DNA of 8,347 nucleotides from Bacteriovoracaceae bacterium (lineage in GTDB: Bacteria; Bdellovibrionota; Bacteriovoracia; Bacteriovoracales; Bacteriovoracaceae): the NCBI GenBank assembly GCA_023146355.1, contig JAGLCH010000261.1, positions 1 to 8,347 on the forward strand. The letters run 5' to 3'. The translations under genes were made by a program, and so were the position numbers. This document shows, in pieces, positions 1 to 5,996 of the stretch. Positions within the stretch are counted from its first letter, which is position 1; each line of letters begins with the position of its first letter. The notes beneath the pieces were generated by a model. That model did not search any database, had not been told where the DNA came from, and saw only the letters and a list, made by a program, of their open reading frames with translations.

Positions 1-263
1 ATATTTTTTTAATTTGTTATTCGATACGTTAATAAATTAACGATTTTCTAAGATATCAAGTTTTTGACTTGTTTCCGACTAGTAATCTGTTAAACAACTA
101 GAACTACAACTTTTTGAACTGCAACAATAACTAACAAATATACATCTTAGTTACGTCGGAAATAGACAAACTTTAATCTGATCTTTCTCATCTTGATATT
201 GTCACCGAAGTGACAAACTTTCTAATCATATTCAATTTTTAAAGAGCTAAACTGAGCCGCACA
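1..263. other. AT-rich intergenic stretch with short inverted repeats, no supported gene
   Basis: No reading frame on either strand is long enough, or has a start with a ribosome binding site, to support a gene here. Minus-strand ATG frames near 190-230 run only about 13-14 codons. The stretch is visibly richer in A and T than the genes further along. It contains an inverted repeat at 27-42 (CGTTAAT, 2-nt gap, ATTAACG), a 7-bp hairpin at 199-216, an imperfect 15-bp tandem repeat (GAACTACAAC at 101-110, GAACTGCAAC at 116-125), and an 8-bp complementary pair at 72-79 and 155-162. It may be a spacer, decayed sequence or an unrecognised RNA. Nothing decides between these. Confidence 0.5.
199..216 (-). 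other. Short stem-loop with a UUCG tetraloop (minus-strand reading)
   Basis: TTGTCAC at 199-205 pairs perfectly with GTGACAA at 210-216, leaving a 4-base loop. Read on the minus strand the loop is TTCG closed by a C-G pair, which is the extra-stable cUUCGg tetraloop common in structured bacterial RNAs. Read on the plus strand the loop is CGAA. No run of T follows on the minus strand, so it is not a standard terminator there. Its role is unknown. Confidence 0.4.
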
Positions 264-301
264 AAATTAACGAAAGCGTTACTTAATGTTTTCGTTAATT
301 T
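264..301. terminator. Long stem-loop, possible terminator between facing transcripts
   Basis: AAATTAACGAAA at 264-275 pairs perfectly with TTTCGTTAATTT at 290-301. On the plus strand the stem continues inward through 276-280 with 285-289 (two G-U, one C-G and two U-A pairs), giving 17 bp closed by the loop ACTT. On the minus strand the two wobble pairs become A-C mismatches, leaving the 12-bp outer stem. It begins 7 nt after the TGA at 309-311 that ends the minus-strand reading frame, where a terminator would be expected. The T run after the stem is short in both directions (TGTTTT on plus, TTTTGTG on minus), so function as an intrinsic terminator is plausible but not certain. Confidence 0.5.
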
Positions 302-308
302 GTTTTGA

Positions 309-700
309 TCAATTTGTTTCAACGAGATGCATATTATGTTTTAGAACCACATAGGTCAAGTGTTTTTTAATTAAATAATTAAAAAAATTTACTTCTTTTG
401 GTTGCTGCCTTAACTGCCCGTAATCACAGCGTCGACCCCAAATATAATGGCCGCGTTTTAAGAGATCAGCTAGTTCTTTTGAAAAGAATTCACTTTCTAA
501 ACATAAATATTTTATTATTTTAGGTGTTTATGTGAACGCTTAGCTAGACGCTTTTCCATCATTTCTTGAAATAGCATATTTCTGAGCTTAGGAGTCGGCT
601 CCAACTCAAACAAAAATGAGTTTTTAAGCTCAACTATATTCTGCTGACGTAGCTTCTCTGACTGCTCGATTTCACATTTTAGAACTTCAAAAGTATCCAC
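309..700 (-). pseudogene. Unrecognised small gene, apparently frameshifted (two halves in adjacent frames)
   Basis: The first half runs from a GTG at 700 to a TAA at 515-517 (61 residues). GGAG at 709-712 lies 8 nt before this GTG, while the in-frame TTG at 706 would leave only 2 nt, so GTG is preferred. The product is charged and probably helical, ending MMEKRLAKRSHKHLK. A second open frame, -1 relative to it, runs from 527 to a TGA at 309-311 (72 residues, including ELADLLKRGHYIWGRRCDYG). It has no usable start codon before a late TTG at 359, so it cannot easily be a separate gene. The frames overlap only at about 527-517, around an A run at 518-521. One extra A there would give a single 130-residue protein. 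I recognise no family, motif or membrane segment. Possible explanations are a pseudogene, a sequencing indel, a non-canonical -1 frameshift, or a genuine 61-residue gene followed by chance open sequence. Confidence 0.45.
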
Positions 701-708
701 GATCAAAT

Positions 709-712
709 CTCC
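709..712 (-). promoter_or_regulatory. Ribosome binding site deciding a GTG start
   Basis: GGAG on the minus strand ends 8 nt before the GTG at 700 and only 2 nt before the TTG at 706. The spacing favours GTG as the start of the small gene. Confidence 0.5.
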
Positions 713-776
713 ATAGTAATGACTGATACGAACTTCTCGGAAGTCTGAGCGGAATCATTAGCGATTTAGAAATGAG

Positions 777-808
777 AAAAAAATGCCTCCGAGTTAATTC
801 GGAGGCAT
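777..808 (-). terminator. Rho-independent terminator of the pheST operon
   Basis: On the minus strand a perfect 10-bp stem (ATGCCTCCGA pairing with TCGGAGGCAT, plus strand 783-792 with 799-808) with a 6-base loop is followed directly by a run of T (777-782) and then CTC. It starts about 75 nt after the pheT stop. The GC-rich stem core and the T tract are the classical intrinsic terminator form, and the orientation matches pheT. Confidence 0.93.
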
Positions 809-882
809 CTGTTTGCGGATTATTTAGTTCTTTTATTGATCTGTTGTTTCAAAGTTGCAGGCCGAGTTGGTGATATCAAGCA

Positions 883-3309
883 TTATGATTTAAGTGGATA
901 TCCATTTTTATCAAGTGTTGCCAAAATAGTATTCTCTGCACACTTTATCAGCTCACTATCAAGTGTTTTACTAGGGTCCAAGAAGGTTGACTTAATCGTA
1001 ACGGCCTTCTTTCCTTCTCCAAGGTCAAATACTGTTACAATTTTTCGATCTACAAACTCCTTGATTTTTACTTTTTTAAGACAATCGAGGATATTCCCTA
1101 CAGGCTCATTAATATTAGCAACTACAGTGCAGTCAAATGTAGCTGAAGGGAACTTTGGAAGTGGCCTGTATTTCGTTTTGTCTTTTAATGGCCTACCGTT
1201 AAAAGCAGAAAGGTTGATCACTGCTAGCGACAGATTCCCCTTCACCTTATAGTCTTTTAATAAAATTGGATGCGCGGAAATAACAGCTCCGTGCATCTTC
1301 CCCATAATTCGGACATTTAAATATTCATGAGGATGACAACCTACCCACTCATCTGGAGCAAGAACATTTTTGAATTTTGGGTTTTTATCACAAATATCAA
1401 AAGGAACATTTAATGCACCTAAGAGTCTTTCAACAGTATTTAGTAATTCAAGATAGCAGGATTTTTCTTTATCGTAGTAAGCAATTACCAAATGGTCTTC
1501 CTCTCGAGAAAAAGACTTCGAGTCATCAAAATATGCCCTTCCAATTTCAAAGATTTTAAAGCGATCACTGTTTTTATTATTGACTGCAATAGATTCCAAA
1601 ATAGATGGAAGTAGTGACGGACGCATTCTGTCCGCATCTTCTGACAGTGCATTGAGAAGCTTAAGTCCATTTAAAGACGGCCACTGAGACTTCTTAAGCA
1701 GTTTATCGCCAACCAAGGGGTAAGTCATAACTTCACATGCGGAAGCGTTGTAAACCATAAAGTCACGTGTTTTGCGCTCAATCAGTTTTGCAGTACTTAA
1801 GCGAACAGGAGCAACTTCTGCCAGAGGAGCAGTGGGAACAATATTATCATAGCCGACAATACGCCCTATCTCCTCGACAAGATCAGCTTCACACTCAATA
1901 TCTTTAGTTGCACGATAAGTGGGAACAGTGATTAAAAGCTCACAACCTTTCGCTTCAACATTAAAATCAAGAGCAGAAAAAATCTCCACAATGCGATTGT
2001 GACCGATCTCTTTCCCTAAGATTCTTTCAATTTTGGAAGAGTTCGTTTTTATTGTAAGAGGAGATACTGATTTAAAATCAGAACCGTCATATTCGAGCTT
2101 ACCAACCACCTTTGCCGATGGGTTAAGTTCAAAAATCAGCTCAAGAGTTCTAAAAAGAGTCCTCTCCATAAGATTTGAATCTAGTGTTTTTTCATAGCGC
2201 TGAGATGAATCAGTCCGAAGACCGAGGCGTGTTGAAGTCTTTCGAACCTCAGCAGCTTTCCAGTTAGCAACTTCAATAAAAAGATCGGAAGTGTCGGCCA
2301 CAACTCCGCTATTAAGACCTCCCATAATGCCACCAAGAACAAGAGGGCCATCGCTGTCACAAATGACTGTGTCGGTAGGAAGAAGCTTGCGCGATTGATC
2401 ATCGAGGGTGATGAAATCAAGCCCCTCTCCAGTTCGCTTAATGAAAAGCTTATCGCCAGCAATCTTTGAACGATCAAAAATATGAAGGGGCATCCCAAGC
2501 TCAAGCATTACATAGTTAGATATATCGACAATAGAATTAATAGGACGAAGACCACACGAATTGAGCCGCGCTTTTATCCATTCTGGAGAATCTGCAACTT
2601 TAATCCCACTAAGGGAAAGCCCGTAGTAACCGAGACAACATGAATCCGTATCTACAACTGGTGTGACTGGAGATTTTTCTGTTGAAAATTCAGCGCGCAA
2701 TTTATTCATCCACTTCGCATCAAATGGTGTTTTTAGTGGGGCACCGAAAATAGTTGAGAACTCACGTGCCATTCCATAATGCCCCCACAAGTCAGGACGG
2801 TGAGTAATTGACTTATTATCAACTTCAAGAAGAACATCTTTTTTCTGATTCATATACTCAATGAGATTCTGCCCCACAGGTGCATTTTCAGGCAGTTCGA
2901 TAATGCCTTCTGAATTATCTGAAAAACCGAGTTCTTCATCAGAGCAAATCATCCCCTCTGAAAGGAAGCCTCTAATCTTCTTTGGTTCAAGGGTTAGGCC
3001 GCCAGGAAGAGTCGTTCCTGTTGGGGCATAACAAATATTTAGTCCTACGCGGACATTTGCAGCACCACAAACCACCTCGATCTTATCGCCTTTCTGGTTT
3101 AGAATAAGCGTAACAAGGTTTAACTTGTCTGCTTCAGGATGCTTGCGAATAGATTCAATGTGCGCCACATGAACCTTCTCGAAGTATTCACCGCTTGAAA
3201 TGATATCTTCCACTTCAGCAGTGGCCAGTGTAAACCTCTCGCCAATCTCTTTGGGAGAAATTTTTGGGATCTCTACAAAGTCCTTAATCCAATCAATTGA
3301 TATCAACAT
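883..3309 (-). CDS. pheT: Phenylalanyl-tRNA synthetase beta subunit
   Basis: Beta chain of the cytoplasmic alpha2beta2 enzyme that charges tRNA-Phe. The 808 residues match the usual length of about 790-810. An EMAPII-like tRNA-binding domain covers roughly 40-150 (HPEADKLNLV near 57, VCGAANV near 80). HRPDLWGHYGMARE at 170-183 is characteristic. The B3/B4 editing region spans about 225-395, with NSIVDISNYVM at 258-268 and GGIMGG at 326-331. The B5 domain spans about 418-490, including EADLVEEIGRIVGYD with its acidic metal-ligand cluster. A catalytic-like core follows, then the C-terminal anticodon-binding FDX-ACB domain from about 713 (KYRPLPKFPSATFD). The ATG at 3309 has GGAG 6 nt upstream, inside the 15-nt gap after pheS, so the pair is cotranscribed. 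The protein ends at the expected place (NGYPLKS). The domains look complete. Confidence 0.97.
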   Translation of the reverse strand: MLISIDWIKDFVEIPKISPKEIGERFTLATAEVEDIISSGEYFEKVHVAHIESIRKHPEADKLNLVTLILNQKGDKIEVVCGAANVRVGLNICYAPTGTTLPGGLTLEPKKIRGFLSEGMICSDEELGFSDNSEGIIELPENAPVGQNLIEYMNQKKDVLLEVDNKSITHRPDLWGHYGMAREFSTIFGAPLKTPFDAKWMNKLRAEFSTEKSPVTPVVDTDSCCLGYYGLSLSGIKVADSPEWIKARLNSCGLRPINSIVDISNYVMLELGMPLHIFDRSKIAGDKLFIKRTGEGLDFITLDDQSRKLLPTDTVICDSDGPLVLGGIMGGLNSGVVADTSDLFIEVANWKAAEVRKTSTRLGLRTDSSQRYEKTLDSNLMERTLFRTLELIFELNPSAKVVGKLEYDGSDFKSVSPLTIKTNSSKIERILGKEIGHNRIVEIFSALDFNVEAKGCELLITVPTYRATKDIECEADLVEEIGRIVGYDNIVPTAPLAEVAPVRLSTAKLIERKTRDFMVYNASACEVMTYPLVGDKLLKKSQWPSLNGLKLLNALSEDADRMRPSLLPSILESIAVNNKNSDRFKIFEIGRAYFDDSKSFSREEDHLVIAYYDKEKSCYLELLNTVERLLGALNVPFDICDKNPKFKNVLAPDEWVGCHPHEYLNVRIMGKMHGAVISAHPILLKDYKVKGNLSLAVINLSAFNGRPLKDKTKYRPLPKFPSATFDCTVVANINEPVGNILDCLKKVKIKEFVDRKIVTVFDLGEGKKAVTIKSTFLDPSKTLDSELIKCAENTILATLDKNGYPLKS

Positions 3310-3324
3310 ATATAACTCCGATTT

Positions 3325-4386
3325 CTAATAATCTTTAAATTGTGAATTGAAACGTAGGTCAGCTCCATGAAGGTGACGAATATCATCAATCCCGTATCTC
3401 ATCATAACTAGACGATCGAGACCAAGGCCAAACGCAAAACCGTTATACTGCTCAGGATCGATTCCTCCGGCCTTAAGAACATTTGGATGAACAATTCCAC
3501 AAGGAAGCAATTCAACCCAACCTACCTGCTTACAAACAGAGCACCCCTTACCACCACAGATAAGACATTTTATATCGAGTTCAAATCCAGGTTCTACAAA
3601 TGGAAAGAAGCCAGGGCGAAGACGTACTTCTACTTCTTTTTTAAAGATCTCAGAAAGAAGAGTTTTCATAAAATAAATCAGATTAGATACAGATATATTC
3701 TCTCCTACGAGCATTCCCTCAAGCTGATGAAAAACCATTTCGTGACTTGCATCAGTTCTTTCGCAGCGAAAGACCTTACCAGGCCCGATAAATTTGAATG
3801 GCGGTTTACGCTCGGTCATTCCATGAACTTGAATTGTACTTGTATGGGTACGAAGCAACTTCTTTTTCTCTTCAGGCCCATGAGGATCATGAAACCAGAA
3901 AGTGTCTTGCATATCACGCGCAGGATGATCTCCTGGGATATTAAGGGCCTCAAAATTGTGGAACTCATCTTCGATGTGTGTTCCATCGAGGACTTCAAAC
4001 CCCATTGATATAAAGATATCTTCAACCTCACGCTGAATGATATTTACAGGATGAAAGCTACCGTGATTGGTGTCATTCACAGAAATGGAATTTCTCATAG
4101 AAATATCAATCTTATTCTCATCGAGCTTTTTATTGATAGTAGCGAGTTCTATCCCCTGAAGCTTAGTATTAACGAGCCCCTGCATTTCAGTCTTTAAAAT
4201 ATTTGCCTTTGAACCAATTGTCTTGCGCTCTTCATTCGTAGCATCTTTCAAAGACTTTAAAACATCAGAAATGGGACCTTTCTTACCGAGATACTCGGCC
4301 TTCAAATTTAATACATCTGATTGCTCAGATAGTGGTGCGAGCTTTTCCTTAAAGATAACAAATAACTCGTCTAATTTTTCAATCAT
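3325..4386 (-). CDS. pheS: Phenylalanyl-tRNA synthetase alpha subunit
   Basis: Catalytic alpha chain, a class II aminoacyl-tRNA synthetase that forms Phe-AMP and transfers Phe to tRNA-Phe. Its 353 residues are typical. The N-terminal 90 residues form the tRNA-binding coiled-coil arm. The class II core includes HPVNIIQREVEDIF (motif 1 region, 112-125), FEALNIPGDHPARDMQDTF (145-163), motif 2 around 200-225 (VFRCERTDASHEMVFHQLEG), RPGFFPFVEPGFEL (257-270), and motif 3 GFAFGLGLDRLVMMRYGI (316-333). Four cysteines (274, 277, 282, 285) in CLICGGKGCSVC form a pattern seen in some bacterial PheS lineages that could bind zinc; that is inference. The start is ATG at 4386 with AGGA 8 nt upstream. That site overlaps a small stem. 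pheT follows after 15 nt. Confidence 0.97.
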   Translation of the reverse strand: MIEKLDELFVIFKEKLAPLSEQSDVLNLKAEYLGKKGPISDVLKSLKDATNEERKTIGSKANILKTEMQGLVNTKLQGIELATINKKLDENKIDISMRNSISVNDTNHGSFHPVNIIQREVEDIFISMGFEVLDGTHIEDEFHNFEALNIPGDHPARDMQDTFWFHDPHGPEEKKKLLRTHTSTIQVHGMTERKPPFKFIGPGKVFRCERTDASHEMVFHQLEGMLVGENISVSNLIYFMKTLLSEIFKKEVEVRLRPGFFPFVEPGFELDIKCLICGGKGCSVCKQVGWVELLPCGIVHPNVLKAGGIDPEQYNGFAFGLGLDRLVMMRYGIDDIRHLHGADLRFNSQFKDY

Positions 4387-4393
4387 CTACAAC

Positions 4394-4410
4394 ATCCTAA
4401 TTTTAGGGAT
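4394..4410 (-). promoter_or_regulatory. Small hairpin overlapping the pheS ribosome binding site
   Basis: In the minus-strand transcript, ATCCCTA (4410-4404) can pair with TAGGAT (4399-4394) with one bulged C and a 4-base loop. The AGGA at 4395-4398 is the pheS Shine-Dalgarno and lies in the 3' arm. The stem is only 6 bp, so an effect on translation is possible but modest. No leader peptide rich in Phe codons and no T-box is visible in the roughly 100-nt leader. Confidence 0.3.
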
Positions 4411-4486
4411 TTTTTGATACAGCTATATTTTTGGATTTTTCCACAGCTAGGGTGGAATTTCAATACCGAAGCGATAAAATGATAAA
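4411..4486 (-). other. Gap between the HD-GYP-like gene and pheS, no clear terminator
   Basis: A 6-bp inverted repeat (TTCCAC at 4439-4444 with GTGGAA at 4452-4457) lies here. On the minus strand it is followed by a run of A, not T, so it is not an intrinsic terminator. A TTGAAA (plus strand 4458-4463) could be a -35 box but has no good -10 at the right spacing. Readthrough from the upstream gene into pheS therefore cannot be excluded, and no promoter can be placed with confidence. Confidence 0.35.
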
Positions 4487-5854
4487 TTACATATTTTGGA
4501 AGAACTTTTTGAGGGAGGCCAAAGGCTTTTTGAAGTTTCCGACATCGTAGATTTCAGTAAATTCCTTCAAAATTTTATTAATATTTGTCTTTGAGAGTTT
4601 CCCCTGAGCAAGGCCGGCAACAAAGTTGTTGGCAATAATAAAAACACACGAGAGTGCTGTGATTTGATGAGAATTAAGACCTTGTGGGAACCCCTCACCG
4701 TTGGGGAGCTCATGATGCTGAATAATAATAAACTCTGTTTCAGGGAAACCACTAAAGTAGAGAGCAACCTCGGCGGTGTTCATAGCATGAACCTTATACT
4801 CTTCCTGCTCCTCTTCACTAAACATCTCCAAATTAGGGTCATTCAAAGAGGTAACCTTATGGAGGTCATCATTAATCAGAAGACAATCGTGAATGATTGA
4901 TGCTAATCCAAGCTTAGAGCGCATAATATCATTGCCCCACCCCATATCATTTAATATGGCCTCACAAACATACATGGTAAGCACTGCTTGTTCAGATAAG
5001 TCGCGGTCTTGAAATGGATAAATTTTTAAAACATTTATCAAATCACGGCAATCTCGATAGACTCTAAAGGTTTTATCTATAAGCTTTTTGGTGAGAAGAA
5101 TAATATGGTCAGAAACACCAATCGTTCGAATATATTCATGAATAATCGCAACAGAGCTGATCTGTGCAGAGAGAACACTCTCTTTAGCTATCCTAGGAGT
5201 GTGGAGAATCTTTAAGAGGCTCACTAAAGACTTTTCCAAAAACTGCAGGTGATCTTTTTTTTCTAGATAGAAGAAACGTACTTTTTTCTGAATATACTTT
5301 TGAATAAGTCCTTCATTGTAGGGCTCATTCTTATTAATTATTTTAGTAAACTTGGTCTCCGAGAGTTCGAGGTAGACGTCATAGGGAACTTTTTTAAAAC
5401 GATAAAAATTTCTTACCTTAACAGGAAGGCAGCTTTCCCTATCCAACTCCACAGACGAGAGCTTCATCATCTCGCTATGAATCGCCTTAATTACCTTATT
5501 AACAGATTTTTTGAATAGCTCAATTTTAAGTGGTCTCTTGATAAAGCTATTGGCAAAGTTAATCTCGAAAAAATCTATAGGGAAACGTTTCTGGACTGGA
5601 GGTGCAGGCTCGATAAATATTATAGGCCGCCTTTCTGTTAACATGCAGACTTCATGGAAAACATTTTCAAGGGACTCCTCTTTGATCAGCGAATCGATAA
5701 TTGTAAACAATGGAGGGCCCTGCTCGGCGATATGTCGGGCGACATCTCTGAGATTGAGCTTACAAGTTAGCTCAATCTTAGGATAATGAGCTTTAAAGAG
5801 ATTTGAATAAATACCCCACTCATCTTTATTGTCACATATGAAAATTGCCTTCAA
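4487..5854 (-). CDS. Receiver-like / variant HD-GYP domain signalling protein
   Basis: A 455-residue, probably cytoplasmic protein with no signal peptide or membrane segment. Residues 1-125 resemble a response-regulator receiver: D8 as an acidic-pocket residue, D54 (TIIDS) as candidate phospho-acceptor, and K106 in FIKRP matching the conserved Lys-Pro. Residues about 145-210 (VPYDVYLELSETKF, KYIQKKVRFFYL) are a middle region I cannot name. Residues about 285-455 resemble an HD-GYP phosphodiesterase: IHD at 321-323, H356, and HHELPNGEGFP at 380-390. GYP is replaced by GFP, and IANNF at 407-411 has Asn where the family usually has Asp. Activity on cyclic di-GMP is therefore plausible but unproven. 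The start is TTG at 5854, chosen because GGAG lies 5 nt upstream. It sits alone between the heptose operon terminator and pheS. Confidence 0.8.
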   Translation of the reverse strand: MKAIFICDNKDEWGIYSNLFKAHYPKIELTCKLNLRDVARHIAEQGPPLFTIIDSLIKEESLENVFHEVCMLTERRPIIFIEPAPPVQKRFPIDFFEINFANSFIKRPLKIELFKKSVNKVIKAIHSEMMKLSSVELDRESCLPVKVRNFYRFKKVPYDVYLELSETKFTKIINKNEPYNEGLIQKYIQKKVRFFYLEKKDHLQFLEKSLVSLLKILHTPRIAKESVLSAQISSVAIIHEYIRTIGVSDHIILLTKKLIDKTFRVYRDCRDLINVLKIYPFQDRDLSEQAVLTMYVCEAILNDMGWGNDIMRSKLGLASIIHDCLLINDDLHKVTSLNDPNLEMFSEEEQEEYKVHAMNTAEVALYFSGFPETEFIIIQHHELPNGEGFPQGLNSHQITALSCVFIIANNFVAGLAQGKLSKTNINKILKEFTEIYDVGNFKKPLASLKKFFQNM

Positions 5855-5948
5855 ATATACTCCAGTTACAAAATTGTCCCACAGACACTTTTTGGCATTT
5901 TCGACTAAAAACTTGAGCTTTTTCTGGAATATTCAAGGGGTTGTAGAT
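5855..5948 (-). promoter_or_regulatory. Upstream region of the HD-GYP-like gene, promoter expected but not pinned
   Basis: Because a strong terminator ends the preceding operon at 5949, this gene should have its own promoter in these roughly 94 nt. The only visible element is the ribosome binding site GGAG at 5860-5863, 5 nt before the TTG start. A TTGAAT near the distal end lacks a good -10 partner. I see no sigma-54 or flagellar-type promoter. Confidence 0.35.
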
Positions 5949-5971
5949 AAAAAAAGGAGCATGATGCTCCT
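5949..5971 (-). terminator. Rho-independent terminator of the cmk-glycosyltransferase-heptose kinase operon
   Basis: AGGAGCA at 5955-5961 pairs with TGCTCCT at 5965-5971 around a 3-base loop. On the minus strand the stem runs directly into seven T (5949-5955, the first shared with the stem base). It lies about 25 nt after the stop of the kinase gene, in the right orientation for it. Confidence 0.9.
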
Positions 5972-5996
5972 CAACGACATATTATTGGTTAGTTAC

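Larger units (their letters stand above)
34..301. repeat. Ten-mer AAATTAACGA present three times
   Basis: AAATTAACGA occurs at 34-43 and 264-273 on the plus strand and in inverted form at 292-301. The last two form the arms of the long stem-loop. The first overlaps a separate small inverted repeat at 27-42. In AT-rich sequence a 10-mer recurring is only mildly unusual, so this may be chance or the remnant of a duplicated stem-loop. Confidence 0.35.

Noticed and set aside
704..706. TTG as start of the small gene
   Set aside because: Only 2 nt separate it from GGAG; the in-frame GTG at 700 has a proper 8-nt spacing.
836..1252. Plus-strand open frame of 138 codons
   Set aside because: It lies almost wholly inside pheT on the opposite strand, shows no family motif and has no ribosome binding site that would argue for a gene.
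3487..4008. Plus-strand open frame of 173 codons
   Set aside because: It is antisense to the conserved catalytic core of pheS, so its openness is explained by pheS codon use.
4437..4445. DnaA-box-like TTTTCCACA
   Set aside because: A single match to a loose consensus in an AT-rich gap, with no second box or origin context.
4439..4457. Inverted repeat as terminator of the HD-GYP-like gene
   Set aside because: Only 6 bp and followed by A rather than T on the transcribed strand.
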